Notes: generated from the sequence alone by a model not told the origin. A stretch of DNA of 64,000 nucleotides from CBFFRJ01 sp963530515 (GCA_963530515.1 CAUSEC010000012.1:62001-126000), one strand, 5' to 3'; positions 1 through 9,706 are shown, counted from the stretch's first letter. Numbers and translations are program-made.

Positions 1-117
1 TCGTCAGTGTAATCGCTTCCACATTTTTATTGATGATGCGGCTGACTTTATGGATTATCCGGTCATATTTTTAGGTAAAAAAAACCGCCCGGCTGAGCGT
101 GAGACCTAAAACAAGCG

Positions 118-145
118 GAGACATTCGCAATGAGTTGGCTATAAT
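118..145 (+). promoter_or_regulatory. ppa promoter (sigma-70 type)
   Basis: A perfect -10 box, TATAAT, lies at 140-145. GAGACA at 118-123, 16 bases upstream, is a weak -35. The start codon is at 186, giving a leader of about 35 bases. Bases 1-117 hold no gene that I can support. Confidence 0.6.
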
Positions 146-185
146 ACCCGGCACTTGTTTGCCACACATTTTAAAGGAAACAAAC

Positions 186-716
186 ATGAGCTTACTCAAC
201 GTCCCGGCGGGTAAAGATCTGCCAGAAGACATCTACGTTGTTATTGAAATTCCGGCTAACGCTGACCCAATCAAATATGAAGTTGATAAAGACAGCGGCG
301 CGCTGTTCGTTGACCGCTTCATGTCCACCGCGATGTTCTATCCGTGCAACTACGGCTACATCAACCACACCCTGTCTCTGGACGGTGACCCGGTAGACGT
401 GCTGGTCCCGACGCCGTACCCGCTGGAGCCAGGTTCAGTGATTCGCTGCCGTCCGGTTGGCGTGCTGAAAATGACCGACGAGTCTGGCGAAGATGCCAAA
501 CTGGTTGCGGTTCCGCACACCAAACTGAGCAAAGAGTACGATCACATTAAAGATGTGAACGACCTGCCAGAACTGCTGAAAGCACAGATCACCCACTTCT
601 TCGAGCACTACAAAGACCTCGAAAAAGGCAAATGGGTGAAAGTTGACGGTTGGGACAACGCTGAAGCGGCTAAAGCTGAAATCGTTGCTTCCTTCGAGCG
701 CGCAGCGAAGAAGTAA
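186..716 (+). CDS. ppa: Inorganic pyrophosphatase
   Basis: Hydrolyses pyrophosphate to two phosphates in the cytoplasm, which pulls nucleic-acid, protein and activated-metabolite synthesis forward. The 176-residue product has the length and sequence of E. coli PPase. The family signature with the metal-binding aspartates, DGDPVD, is at residues 66-71. The ATG at 186 was chosen over an in-frame ATG at 99 because AAAGGA precedes it at good spacing and it restores the family N-terminus, MSLLNVPAGK. The gene is monocistronic: its own promoter lies upstream and a strong terminator follows. Family recognition is clear. Confidence 0.97.
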   Translation: MSLLNVPAGKDLPEDIYVVIEIPANADPIKYEVDKDSGALFVDRFMSTAMFYPCNYGYINHTLSLDGDPVDVLVPTPYPLEPGSVIRCRPVGVLKMTDESGEDAKLVAVPHTKLSKEYDHIKDVNDLPELLKAQITHFFEHYKDLEKGKWVKVDGWDNAEAAKAEIVASFERAAKK

Positions 717-729
717 TCCGTTTTATCTG

Positions 730-770
730 AAAAACCCTGAGCGCTGAGTACAGCGGGTCAGGGTTTTTTT
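730..770 (+). terminator. ppa rho-independent terminator
   Basis: AAAAACCCTGA pairs with TCAGGGTTTTTT across a GC-rich loop and runs into seven T residues, 13 bases past the ppa stop codon. Confidence 0.85.
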
Positions 771-921
771 ATGCCCTGATTTTACTTCGCGCCACAGTTG
801 GCGGCTTTCTCACCCTTTTCCGCCCGTTTATTACGCTGTCATAAAACTGCCATAAAATTCTTTTTCCAGGGTTATTAGAGGCATAACACAAATCAGCCTA
901 ATACCCCTGTTTTTGCCCCCG

Positions 922-948
922 TAAAGTCCCTTCCCGTTTGGTCGATAT
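922..948 (+). promoter_or_regulatory. Sigma-28 (FliA) type promoter of chemoreceptor gene
   Basis: TAAAGTCC at 922-929, an 11-base spacer, then GTCGATAT at 941-948. The known flagellar consensus is TAAAGTTT, 11 bases, GCCGATAA. The predicted leader to the ATG at 994 is about 40 bases. This would place the receptor in the flagellar class 3 regulon. Confidence 0.75.
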
Positions 949-993
949 CCCCTTCGTGTGATCAATGTCTCCCTTTCCCCCAACGGAAGCTGT

Positions 994-2577
994 ATGAAAC
1001 TCAATCAATTCACCATCGGCCAACGCCTCGGCCTGATGGCAACCCTGTTATTGCTGGCGACACTGTTTATCGGCTTGCGCGGTCTGGCTATCAACAGCGC
1101 CAGCTTCGAGCAGAACCAAAAAATGATGAACACGGAGAAGGTACTCGCAGACAGTATCGATACCGCCCGCAATGCCCAGGTGCAGTTTAAGATTCAGGTG
1201 CAGGAGTGGAAAAACACCCTGCTGCGCGGTACGCAAGGGCAGGATACCTTCGATAAATATAAAAACGCCTTTGTGGCCCAAAGCCAGACCACGCAGCAGT
1301 TGCTGCAAAAACTGAGCGGCCTGCTGCCGCAGCTGGGGATGGATAACGAGCAGGTTGAGAAGACCCGTAAGCTGCACGCCGAACTCGAAACCCATTACCT
1401 GAGCGCCCTGCAACAGTATGTTCTGACCGATGCCACCAGCGCCTCGCGCGTCGACAAACTGGTGACCGGCATTGACCGTGAACCGACGAAGATGATTGAC
1501 GAGGTGGTGGCGCGCACGCTGGAGCATGCCAGCAAAATCCACGCCGAGACGGACGCGCGTAATCTGGCACAGTTCGAGCAAACCCGCATGATGCTGATTA
1601 TCGCGATGGCGCTGACCATGCTGGTCGGTGCGCTGATCACCTGGTGGCTGGTGCGCAGTATTACGCATCCGCTGGCGCAGGCGGTAGCCGTTGCCCGCAC
1701 GGTGGCATCCGGGGATTTGAAAACCACCTTTACCATTTCAGGCCGCGATGAAACCGCCGAACTGATGCAGGCACTGAAGGAGATGAACGGCAACCTGACC
1801 CGCATTGTGCACGGCGTTCGCCATAGCACCGAGTCTATCGCGTCGGCTTCAGTTCAGATTGCCACCGGCAGCCGCGAGCTTTCATCACGTAACGAAGCGC
1901 AGGCCAGCGCGCTGGAGCAGACCGCCGCGTCAATGGAAGAGTTAACCTCGGTGGTGAAGAGCAACGCGGAGAACTCACGCTTTGCCAGCAGCATCGCCCG
2001 TGATGCGTTCACCATTGCCGGTCAGGGTGGTCAGGCCGTGGAGCGCGTGGTGCAGACCATGAGCGATATCCACCAGCTCTCCAGTGAAATCAACAACATC
2101 ATCGGCGTGATTGACAGCATTGCCTTCCAGACCAACATTCTGGCGCTGAATGCGGCAGTCGAAGCGGCACGTGCTGGCCCGGAAGGGCGTGGTTTTGCGG
2201 TGGTGGCCGCCGAAGTACGCGCCCTGGCGCAACGTTCGTCTTCTGCCGCACGGGATATCCGTCACCTGATCGACAATTCGGTGAACCGCATCGCCGAAGG
2301 TAACTCGCAGGTACAGAACGCCGGTTCCGCCATGAGTGAAATTCTGCGTAGCGTACAGCAGGTCAGCGAACTGGTGGAAACCATCTCCGCCGCCAGCAAA
2401 GAGCAGAGTACCGGTATTGATCAGGTTAACGTCGCGGTCACTCACATGGATACGGCAACGCAGCAGAACGCCACCCTGTCGCAGGAGTCGTCCGCTGCGG
2501 CGCATGAAATGCAGCGCCAGGCCGAAGAGCTGTTAGAGGCCGTCAGCCTGTTTAAACTGCACCAGAACGCCGCGTAA
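994..2577 (+). CDS. Methyl-accepting chemotaxis protein (Tsr/Tar-like architecture)
   Basis: Inner-membrane chemoreceptor of 527 residues. Visible in order: TM1 at about residues 12-32, a periplasmic helical (four-helix-bundle type) sensor to about 195, TM2 at about 200-222, a HAMP linker, methylation helices, and the kinase-control hairpin tip with NAAVEAARAG and GFAVVAAEVRALA. It should signal through CheW/CheA to the flagellar motor. The C-terminus (SLFKLHQNAA) lacks the NWETF-type CheR/CheB tether of Tsr and Tar, so adaptation would need help from other receptors. A GTG at 958 in the same frame could add 12 residues, but the ATG at 994 starts a normal membrane N-terminus. The ligand cannot be read from sequence. 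E. coli carries chpSB in this slot. Confidence 0.9.
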   Translation: MKLNQFTIGQRLGLMATLLLLATLFIGLRGLAINSASFEQNQKMMNTEKVLADSIDTARNAQVQFKIQVQEWKNTLLRGTQGQDTFDKYKNAFVAQSQTTQQLLQKLSGLLPQLGMDNEQVEKTRKLHAELETHYLSALQQYVLTDATSASRVDKLVTGIDREPTKMIDEVVARTLEHASKIHAETDARNLAQFEQTRMMLIIAMALTMLVGALITWWLVRSITHPLAQAVAVARTVASGDLKTTFTISGRDETAELMQALKEMNGNLTRIVHGVRHSTESIASASVQIATGSRELSSRNEAQASALEQTAASMEELTSVVKSNAENSRFASSIARDAFTIAGQGGQAVERVVQTMSDIHQLSSEINNIIGVIDSIAFQTNILALNAAVEAARAGPEGRGFAVVAAEVRALAQRSSSAARDIRHLIDNSVNRIAEGNSQVQNAGSAMSEILRSVQQVSELVETISAASKEQSTGIDQVNVAVTHMDTATQQNATLSQESSAAAHEMQRQAEELLEAVSLFKLHQNAA

Positions 2578-2585
2578 TCCCTCAC

Positions 2586-2617
2586 TGCGCCTTTCAGCTC
2601 GATGGCTGAAGGGCGCA
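2586..2617 (+). terminator. Stem-loop after chemoreceptor gene
   Basis: A 13-bp stem (TGCGCCTTTCAGC against GGCTGAAGGGCGCA, one G-T pair) with a 5-base loop starts 9 bases after the mcp stop. No T-tract follows, so it is either a weak terminator or an mRNA 3'-end stabiliser separating mcp from the beta-lactamase gene. Confidence 0.5.
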
Positions 2618-2733
2618 GTACCTCCCCCCGCCCTGATTTTCCCCACTGCACATCCAATCAAGCGCGCACTGAAAACCATCTGCACCTACAATGCATCACT
2701 GTCATCAACCCGATCCCAAGGAAGAATATCTCT

Positions 2734-3588
2734 ATGTCACGGTTTCGTCTGACCTTCATCTCCCTGCTCGCCGCCTGCTGCCTGCCCGCGCTGGCGAATC
2801 CGCTCACGCTCAACAAAGTCAAAGAGGTTGAAAAAGAGCTTCATGCCCGCGTGGGCTACGCCGAAATCAGCCTCACCGACGGCCATGTGCTGGAGAGCTA
2901 TCGCCCGCAGGAGCGTTTTCCCATGATGAGTACTTTTAAAGTGCTGCTATGCGGCGCGGTGCTCGCACGCGTGGATGCCGGGCAGGAGCAACTGACCCGC
3001 CGCGTACAGTACCGCCAGCAGGATTTGGTTGCATACTCGCCGGTGACGGAAAAGCATCTTGCCGACGGCATGACCCTGGCTGAACTGTGCGATGCCGCGA
3101 TCACCCTGAGTGATAATACGGCGGCCAACTTGCTGTTGTCGTCAGTGGGCGGGCCGCAAGCGTTAACGGCGTTTTTGCGTCAAACAGGCGATAACGTCAC
3201 CCGCCTCGACAGATGGGAACCCGAGCTGAATGCCGCTGTGCCGGGGGACGAGCGCGACACCACCACACCGGAAAACATGGCGCAGACGCTACGCCAGCTG
3301 CTCACCGGCAAGACACTGGCGCCCGCATCACGCCAGCAGCTAATGGACTGGATGGAAGCCGATAAAGTCGGCGGGCCGCTGCTTCGCTCGGTGACGCCAG
3401 CAGGCTGGTTTATTGCCGATAAAACAGGGGCGGGGGAGCGAGGCTCACGCGGTATCGTGGCGGCACTGGGGCCTGAGGGGAAACCGGCGCGCATCGTGGT
3501 TATCTACATCACCGACACCCAGGCCACCATGGACGAACGAAACAAAAAAATGGCGGACATCGGTGCCGAGCTGATTAAGCACTGGTAG
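2734..3588 (+). CDS. Class A beta-lactamase, TEM/SHV-like
   Basis: Periplasmic serine beta-lactamase of 284 residues that hydrolyses penicillins. A Sec signal peptide ends near ALA at residue 21. Active-site motifs are complete: S66-T-F-K69 (Ambler 70-73), SDN (130-132), E-P-E-L-N (166-170) and K-T-G (234-236). By eye it is closest to TEM, sharing long identical blocks such as FPMMSTFKVLLCGAVL. Ambler 164 is Arg, 238 Gly and 240 Glu, so no extended-spectrum change is visible. Residue 104 is Ala where TEM has Glu, and 182 is Thr as in SHV. The ATG at 2734 follows AAGGAAG and starts the signal peptide; the longer in-frame start at 2602 is unlikely. No ampR lies beside it, so expression is probably constitutive. 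Confidence 0.93.
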   Translation: MSRFRLTFISLLAACCLPALANPLTLNKVKEVEKELHARVGYAEISLTDGHVLESYRPQERFPMMSTFKVLLCGAVLARVDAGQEQLTRRVQYRQQDLVAYSPVTEKHLADGMTLAELCDAAITLSDNTAANLLLSSVGGPQALTAFLRQTGDNVTRLDRWEPELNAAVPGDERDTTTPENMAQTLRQLLTGKTLAPASRQQLMDWMEADKVGGPLLRSVTPAGWFIADKTGAGERGSRGIVAALGPEGKPARIVVIYITDTQATMDERNKKMADIGAELIKHW

Positions 3589-3601
3589 CAGGCCCGGCGT
3601 A

Positions 3602-3640
3602 CAAAAAACAACGCCACCCGAAGGTGGCGTTATCGTGTTT
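3602..3640. terminator. Bidirectional terminator between bla and ytfP
   Basis: AACGCCACC (3610-3618) pairs with GGTGGCGTT (3623-3631) around a CGAA loop. An A-run on the left and a T-rich run on the right let it serve both converging genes. Confidence 0.75.
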
Positions 3641-3984
3641 TAAGCCTGGTCTCTGTCCAACCAGTTGCCGGTCACAATGTGCTTTCGCCCGTCAACCGAG
3701 CGCTGGTACACGTACATCCAGGCGCTGCCATAAGGCGTCTGGATAAGCTGGCGTTTATATTCACCACCTGCGGTACGCAGGGCATCCAGCTCAGCGAGGG
3801 TCGCCGCGTCAATGCGGTACACTTCACCCTGCACACATCCGTCACCCTGCACAGCACCAGGGTAATGCCCCAGACTGTAGAGTTGATAATGTTCAACGTT
3901 GTGATCGCCAAGCCACTGGGCATTGGTCATCCAATGACTGTTGCCTTGCTTGCGTCGTAAACTGCCGTAGACAAATATTCGCAT
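3640..3984 (-). CDS. ytfP: Gamma-glutamylcyclotransferase-fold protein YtfP
   Basis: A 114-residue cytosolic protein of the GGCT/AIG2 fold. The N-terminal MRIFVYGSLRR carries the YGSL substrate-binding turn of the family. The conserved Glu expected to act in catalysis may be in the GGEYKRQ segment near residue 75. The physiological substrate in enterobacteria is not established. It lies 2 bases downstream of tamB on the same strand, completing the tamA-tamB-ytfP operon order known from E. coli. Start and length match the family. Confidence 0.92.
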   Translation of the reverse strand: MRIFVYGSLRRKQGNSHWMTNAQWLGDHNVEHYQLYSLGHYPGAVQGDGCVQGEVYRIDAATLAELDALRTAGGEYKRQLIQTPYGSAWMYVYQRSVDGRKHIVTGNWLDRDQA

Positions 3985-3986
3985 TG

Positions 3987-6900
3987 CTAGAACTCAAACT
4001 GATAGAGCAAATCAAGCGCCTGATCTATGCCAGACACCGCTTCCAGATACAGCTTAGGCATCAGGCGATAACGTAACGTAAGTGTTGCCAGTGAGTCAAA
4101 AATTCCCACACCATATTTTACCTGCAGGCCTGGCAGGACATAGCCGCTGACCACCACCTGGGAGGAATCCCCCACCCCTTCGGTATCCAGCGCCAGATTA
4201 CTTACGCCAAACGTCTCGCCAATCTTACCTACCACCTGGCCACTTTGTGCAATCCCCAGACCCACCAGCGCAGAGGTCATCGCCGCACTGTCGCTTTGAC
4301 CACTCTCCAGCCCTTGCCCGCGCAGCAGATAGGACAACGCTTCCTGCTGCGACATCGCCGGATCAGAGAAGATTTCTGCCTTAGGTTCATCCGCCGTGCC
4401 GGTAATACGCACCCCGGCCGTCACATCGTTCTCGGTCGAATCCGGGTTACGGATAGCCTCGATATTTAACAACGGTTGGTCTGGTGGACCGGAGAACAAT
4501 AACTCACCTTTGCGCACAATCAAATCCTGACCGTAGGCATGATAACGGCCTTCCGGAATATTGATCTGACCGTTCAGGCCAAGCCCTTGTTTATCCTGCA
4601 CAACTTTTAAATCGCCGGTTAAGCGTGCTTTCAGGCCAAAGGCGTCCAGACGCACGTTATTGCCGACGTGGACCGTCAGGTTGCTGTTAATCGGAATAGA
4701 CGCGCTTTTCGGCTCTACCGGTTTCAGGTCTGCGTTGAGCATCACTTCATCGCTGGAGGTGCCCACTGCGCTCTCCGGTACGTCATGCACGGTGATACGC
4801 GCCCAGGGCACGTCCACATTGCCATCCAGGGTGAAGAGATTTGGCGTCGCTTCAAACACCAGGTCCGGCGACACGTCCAGGCGAACCATCGGCGGCACCG
4901 TAATGCGCACTTTACTGCCTTTCGCCGCCACGCGGGCGCGCCAGTTGTTAATCTGGCTCCAGTCTGCGTCACCGCTCAGGTTGATTTGACCCTGCTTCGT
5001 GCGAACCACGCCCTGTAACGTGGAACTTGTGCCGTTGAAGTTCATCGCCAGCTGGCTGGGCTGCATGTCGAACGGCATAAAGTTGCCTTCCACATCCACC
5101 CCGTTCACCTGCATCTGCCCGAACAGCTGCGGGCTTTGCACGTTGCCGCCCAGTCGCAGGTTCGCGTTAAGCGTCCCTGCCGCCTTCTCCCCACGGGTAA
5201 AGATAGCGTTCGCCATCGCCAGCGAGAAGTTGCGGATATTCACGTTGCCGCCGAGGTTGCGTCGCCCCTGCGGATCGGTGATTTGTACCTGGCCGTCGAA
5301 CTGGCCGTTGTTGGTCAGACGAATCAGCCAGCCCAGATCCGCGCGGTTATTTTGCAGCTTCGCGTTGAGGTTCAGCGTTTCGAAGGCCACCGGCAGCGGC
5401 GCGTCGTTGACCGTTTGAGTCACCTTCACATTACGCCCGTTCAGGGTCACTTCGCCCTGCGGCAGTCCCTCTTTGGTGGCGTCCCAGGACACATCCGCTT
5501 TGCCACTGAAGGTGCCGCTGGCCTGGGTCGTATCAGGCATAAACGGCTTGAGCATTGCCAGATCGAAGCGGTTGAGGTTAACGACCGCACGCCCCTGGGC
5601 CCCAGCATCAATCGTCTGCGGCACGCACAGCTCGGCATTCGGGTTCGTCCAGCAGTGTGGCCCGATGCTGATTTTCTGCTCCTGATTGCGGTAATCCAGC
5701 GCAATCGGGCGGCTCAGCGCCAGCGGGCCAACGGGGGTAGTGAAGCGGGTGTCGCTGAGTGTGCCTTTCCAGCGCTGTTCATTGCGATCAAAACTGCCTG
5801 CCAGCTTCAGTTGACCGGCGACTGGCTCGCCCTGCACCCGCAGATCAAGCTCGTGCTGCTTTTCACTGCCCTTCGCCGCCAGGGTCACCAGGCTGAGATT
5901 CACATTCGGCTGCGAAATCCGCTCAACGCGCACATTGAGCGCACCGGCAATCTGGTCGCTGGATTTGATATCGCCTTTGACCAGCACTTTGGCAATGCGC
6001 AGTTCCTGCCAGCGCAGGTTGTTGGCGGTGATATCCGCCAGCACCTGCGGGGCTTCCACGGTGCCGCGAATGTTAACCAGCCCTTTTGCCGTCCCGCCCA
6101 GGCCCGGCAGCGCGTTGTCCAGCCCCGGCGCATCAATGGTGGCATCCAGATTAAGATCTTTGATGCCAAGCTCGCCTTTCACATCGGCTTTGTTACGCCC
6201 CAGCTCCAGATGCAGGCCTGGGATGACCCACTGCATGTAGCTGTTGCCCTTCAGTTGACCGTCGACGCTCACTTTGTTTTGCTTCACGTTCCCGGCCAGT
6301 TTCAGCTCAGGAATATCCACCTGCCAGGTCCCGCCGTACAGGCTGCCGCGCATTTTCGCCAGCCCGTTCAGCTTCGCCGGCCAGTCCGGGAAGGTTTTGG
6401 CGGTGTTGATGCCATCGAGAGTCAGTTCACCACGCCAGCTAATCGCCTGCTGCCAGTCGAGCAGCGCTTTCAGTTCGGTTTTCCCTTCCAGCGCAGCGAC
6501 TGAGAGTTTGTCGATATTGATCTGCTGCTCGTTGCCTTTTCCGTCCAGCGTGATGGTGGCGGGCGGAACATCCTGACCTTTCACCGCCGTACGGAATGAC
6601 AGCCTGTAATCGGTCATTTTCCCGGTCAGCTTGAGCCTGAGATCATCGGCCTGGTACTGTTTTTCCCCGGTGAACGGCCAGTAAAGCTGTTCGCTGGTGA
6701 TATCCAGATTGAGCGGCAGCCCGGCTTCCGCCAGTTGCGTCTGCCCACGCAGCACGATATCCACCGGGCCGGAGAGATTGACGCCAAATTCCAGTTGCTT
6801 ACGCACTTCGCCGCCCACTTTCACCTTCACCTTCTCGCCTTTGAGCGGGTCGACGTTCAGCGTGGTATTGAGGGTAATATCCACCGGCCAGTTATCCTGC

Positions 6901-7763
6901 AACTGCGCGTTACCGGTGGCGTTGAGCGTGCCCTGGTTCGAATCGATATCCAGCGCATCGAGCTTCATGTTGCCGTCGATGCTGCTGACTTTCAGCAGCA
7001 TATTGCTGACGGTAATGTCGGTGTCGCCGGTCAGGCGCAGCTGCTCGCCGCGGAACTCTTCGATATTGAGATTGAGCGGCAGATGCACGTCGGTCATCTG
7101 CGGTAAAACTGGCTTAGAGAAGAGTTGTTTGAGGGACTCGCCGAGCGGCAATTCACCCGGCTGCGGGTTCTGAATTTTCGGCTCGACCACCTCTTCCTGC
7201 GCCACTTTTGCCACCTTCGGCAGGGCAATCAGCAGGCCACGCAGCGAGGTCGGCTTCAGGGTCAGGTTTTTGTCTTCCCAGCTCAGCGCAGAGGAGAAAT
7301 CCATCACCGACACGGTGGTGTCATCAATTTTGATATTGACGTTGTTGAGCGCCACCCGGCTCAGGGTAATGGGATACGGCGTGGAGAGATTAAGCGGCCC
7401 GGTGTCTTCTTCTTTAACCGGCGCGGCAGGCGGCATCTTTTTGGTATCAATCACCACGTTAATGTCTTTGAGGGAAATGTCGTTCACGCACAGGCTGCTG
7501 TCACGCAGGCAGCCCAGTTTCAGCGCGAAGTGAACTTCCCCGGCGTTGACCGCCACACCCGGCTGGTCAAAGCGGATATTTTTCAGCGACAGGTCACGCC
7601 AGCCGCCGGTCACCTGCCCGATATGCAGCCCTGGCACCCAGCGATTGGCCGCATTGAACAACAGATGCAGCCCGCTCGTCGTCCCGACCAGAAAGGCCAC
7701 CGTCCCCAGTACCAGCACAATAAACACCAGCACGCCGAGGCTTATCTTCTTCCATAAACTCAT
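3987..7763 (-). CDS. tamB: Translocation and assembly module subunit TamB
   Basis: A 1258-residue inner-membrane-anchored, AsmA-like protein that spans the periplasm and works with TamA in outer-membrane protein assembly and phospholipid transport. Residues 7-27 form the N-terminal membrane anchor (LGVLVFIVLVLGTVAFLV). The long middle is repetitive beta-strand sequence rich in alternating hydrophobic residues, which builds the lipid-carrying groove. The C-terminal TamB domain ends in EF. Its ATG overlaps the tamA stop as ATGA, so the two are translationally coupled. A ribosome reading tamA would feed directly into tamB. Confidence 0.96.
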   Translation of the reverse strand: MSLWKKISLGVLVFIVLVLGTVAFLVGTTSGLHLLFNAANRWVPGLHIGQVTGGWRDLSLKNIRFDQPGVAVNAGEVHFALKLGCLRDSSLCVNDISLKDINVVIDTKKMPPAAPVKEEDTGPLNLSTPYPITLSRVALNNVNIKIDDTTVSVMDFSSALSWEDKNLTLKPTSLRGLLIALPKVAKVAQEEVVEPKIQNPQPGELPLGESLKQLFSKPVLPQMTDVHLPLNLNIEEFRGEQLRLTGDTDITVSNMLLKVSSIDGNMKLDALDIDSNQGTLNATGNAQLQDNWPVDITLNTTLNVDPLKGEKVKVKVGGEVRKQLEFGVNLSGPVDIVLRGQTQLAEAGLPLNLDITSEQLYWPFTGEKQYQADDLRLKLTGKMTDYRLSFRTAVKGQDVPPATITLDGKGNEQQINIDKLSVAALEGKTELKALLDWQQAISWRGELTLDGINTAKTFPDWPAKLNGLAKMRGSLYGGTWQVDIPELKLAGNVKQNKVSVDGQLKGNSYMQWVIPGLHLELGRNKADVKGELGIKDLNLDATIDAPGLDNALPGLGGTAKGLVNIRGTVEAPQVLADITANNLRWQELRIAKVLVKGDIKSSDQIAGALNVRVERISQPNVNLSLVTLAAKGSEKQHELDLRVQGEPVAGQLKLAGSFDRNEQRWKGTLSDTRFTTPVGPLALSRPIALDYRNQEQKISIGPHCWTNPNAELCVPQTIDAGAQGRAVVNLNRFDLAMLKPFMPDTTQASGTFSGKADVSWDATKEGLPQGEVTLNGRNVKVTQTVNDAPLPVAFETLNLNAKLQNNRADLGWLIRLTNNGQFDGQVQITDPQGRRNLGGNVNIRNFSLAMANAIFTRGEKAAGTLNANLRLGGNVQSPQLFGQMQVNGVDVEGNFMPFDMQPSQLAMNFNGTSSTLQGVVRTKQGQINLSGDADWSQINNWRARVAAKGSKVRITVPPMVRLDVSPDLVFEATPNLFTLDGNVDVPWARITVHDVPESAVGTSSDEVMLNADLKPVEPKSASIPINSNLTVHVGNNVRLDAFGLKARLTGDLKVVQDKQGLGLNGQINIPEGRYHAYGQDLIVRKGELLFSGPPDQPLLNIEAIRNPDSTENDVTAGVRITGTADEPKAEIFSDPAMSQQEALSYLLRGQGLESGQSDSAAMTSALVGLGIAQSGQVVGKIGETFGVSNLALDTEGVGDSSQVVVSGYVLPGLQVKYGVGIFDSLATLTLRYRLMPKLYLEAVSGIDQALDLLYQFEF

Positions 7764-9493
7764 AATTCAGGCCCCAGACCGATGTAAAACTGTAAACCGT
7801 GTTCGTCTTTGTCCCCCACCGGGACCGCAAAATCGAGCTTGATCGGGCCGACGGGCGACTGCCAGCGCACGCCCACACCCGCACCGGTTTTGATGTCGCT
7901 GCGGCGAATGTCACTCACCGCCTCACCGCTGTCAACGAAGGCCGCGCCCCACCACTTACCGGTCACGTTGTACTGATACTCCAGCGATCCGGTCGCCATT
8001 TTGGAGGCACCGATCAGCTTACCGTCGTCATTTTTCGGTGCGATCGATTTGTATTTATAACCACGAATGCTGCGATCGCCCCCGGCGAAGAAGCGCAGAT
8101 CCGGCGGCACGCGATCAAAATCATCGGTTTCGATCCAGCCCAGATTACCGCGCGCCACAAAGCGATGACGATCGTAAAGGGTACGGATCCAGACGTTTTG
8201 CGCCTGCATCACCACAAACTCTACGTCCGAGCCCCAGGCGGTGCTCGAGTAATCCACCGAGTAGCGCTGAGAATCGCCCCAGGTGGGCATCAGGCCGCCG
8301 CGTGAACGGGTGCGGCTGATCATGACGCCCGGGTAGAGCAGCATGGTGGTATTCGTGACATTGGCCTGAGTAAAGTGGTCAAGGCTCCAGCGCAGGTTAA
8401 TGGCGCGCTGCCAGCCGCTGGAGAGATCCCAGTAGCGGGAGACCGCAAGGGTGGTGGAATCTGATTCCGTGTCATTCAGGTCAGTACGCTTAAAGCCGCC
8501 CTGCACAAGGTAATACTGCTCCAGCGGGTTTTTCAGCAGCGGCATTTTGTAGCTGAAATCCAACTGCTGCTCAGGTGCCGAGACGCTGGCGGTGGTCGAG
8601 AAACTGTGCCCGTAAGAGTTAACCCAGGGCTTACGCCAGGTCGCTTTCACGCGCGGGCCTACGTCAGTGGAGTAACCCACCCCGGTCTCGATGGTGTTCT
8701 CCACGCGCGGCGAAACCACGCCTTTGAGCGGCAGGACTTTCGTGGTGCGGGCTTTGTCGAATTCCGGTGCCACCACCACGGAGTTAAACCATCCCGTGGC
8801 GGACAGGCGGCGGTTTAACTCCGCGAGATCTTTGGTCTGGTAGTAATCCCCTTCTTTAAAGGGCACCAGGTTTTGCAGGTATTCTTCGCGAATTTGCGAG
8901 CCTTCGAAGGAGACATCGCCAAAGCGGTAACGTTGACCGCTGTCATAGTCGATATCCCAGAAGGCTTCGTGCCTGTCCAGCGCGATGCCGAGCTGGCTAT
9001 GGTTATACTGGCTGTCGAAGTAGCCTTTGCGCAGCGCTACGCGGGTCAGTGATTTTTTGAACCCTTCGTAGTCGCCATGGTTCAGAACGGTGCCCTTCTT
9101 CGGGCGGTCTTTGAGTAAATCAAGATAGTCTGCGTCCGTGCGCGCGCCGCCGCGCAGAATCACGTCCGTGCCGCCAATGCGCACCGGTTCCCCTGCCTTC
9201 ACATGGGCAATAAGCACCTGGCGTCCTTTAGTCGGAGGCGGGCGCAGCTCAAATTCGATGGTCGGTTCGTAGTAACCGAGCGCTTTCAATCCTTCGCGAA
9301 TGGCATCATCAACACGTGCCTGGAACCGCTTATCCGGCGTCACTTCATCACTCTGGATGGTCGATAACTGGGCGCGCACATTCTTTTGTAATGGCCCGGT
9401 GAGGCCTTCGAGTTGTAAACGCACATTCGCTGCAATAGCGCCATCGCATGCCAGCAACAAACCGGCAAAACATAAAAAACGGACTTTTGGCAC
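7760..9493 (-). CDS. tamA: Translocation and assembly module subunit TamA
   Basis: Outer-membrane Omp85-family protein: a signal peptide, three POTRA domains (to about residue 265) and a 16-strand barrel ending in GLGPEL. It partners TamB in building autotransporters and other envelope proteins. The start is GTG at 9493, not the upstream ATG at 9601. The GTG has CAGGAGAG five bases upstream, gives a proper signal peptide (VPKVRFLCFAGLLLACDGAIA) and a product of 577 residues, the E. coli length. The barrel contains the Omp85 motif GGDRSIRGY. First gene of tamA-tamB-ytfP, divergent from msrA. Confidence 0.96.
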   Translation of the reverse strand: MPKVRFLCFAGLLLACDGAIAANVRLQLEGLTGPLQKNVRAQLSTIQSDEVTPDKRFQARVDDAIREGLKALGYYEPTIEFELRPPPTKGRQVLIAHVKAGEPVRIGGTDVILRGGARTDADYLDLLKDRPKKGTVLNHGDYEGFKKSLTRVALRKGYFDSQYNHSQLGIALDRHEAFWDIDYDSGQRYRFGDVSFEGSQIREEYLQNLVPFKEGDYYQTKDLAELNRRLSATGWFNSVVVAPEFDKARTTKVLPLKGVVSPRVENTIETGVGYSTDVGPRVKATWRKPWVNSYGHSFSTTASVSAPEQQLDFSYKMPLLKNPLEQYYLVQGGFKRTDLNDTESDSTTLAVSRYWDLSSGWQRAINLRWSLDHFTQANVTNTTMLLYPGVMISRTRSRGGLMPTWGDSQRYSVDYSSTAWGSDVEFVVMQAQNVWIRTLYDRHRFVARGNLGWIETDDFDRVPPDLRFFAGGDRSIRGYKYKSIAPKNDDGKLIGASKMATGSLEYQYNVTGKWWGAAFVDSGEAVSDIRRSDIKTGAGVGVRWQSPVGPIKLDFAVPVGDKDEHGLQFYIGLGPEL

Positions 9494-9706
9494 GTTCTCT
9501 CCTGAATATCCCTTGTTCCCGCCCCTGGAAGGAAACGTTAACGCCGCTCCGCGGCCTGTAAAAAATCCAAAATGTGGATTGAAAAACGGACGACACCCCA
9601 AATATTTCTTATGTTTAAATCTAGTCTCATTTAGCGTGTTTATTGTGTTAAAAGAGAGGCTTCGTTACAACCTTAACCGCAATTTGCGTTCCTGGGAGGA
9701 CTCCTC

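Noticed and set aside
5136..6503. 455-codon open frame opposite tamB
   Set aside because: Antisense shadow of tamB; low-complexity Arg/Gln/His-rich translation with no recognisable domain.
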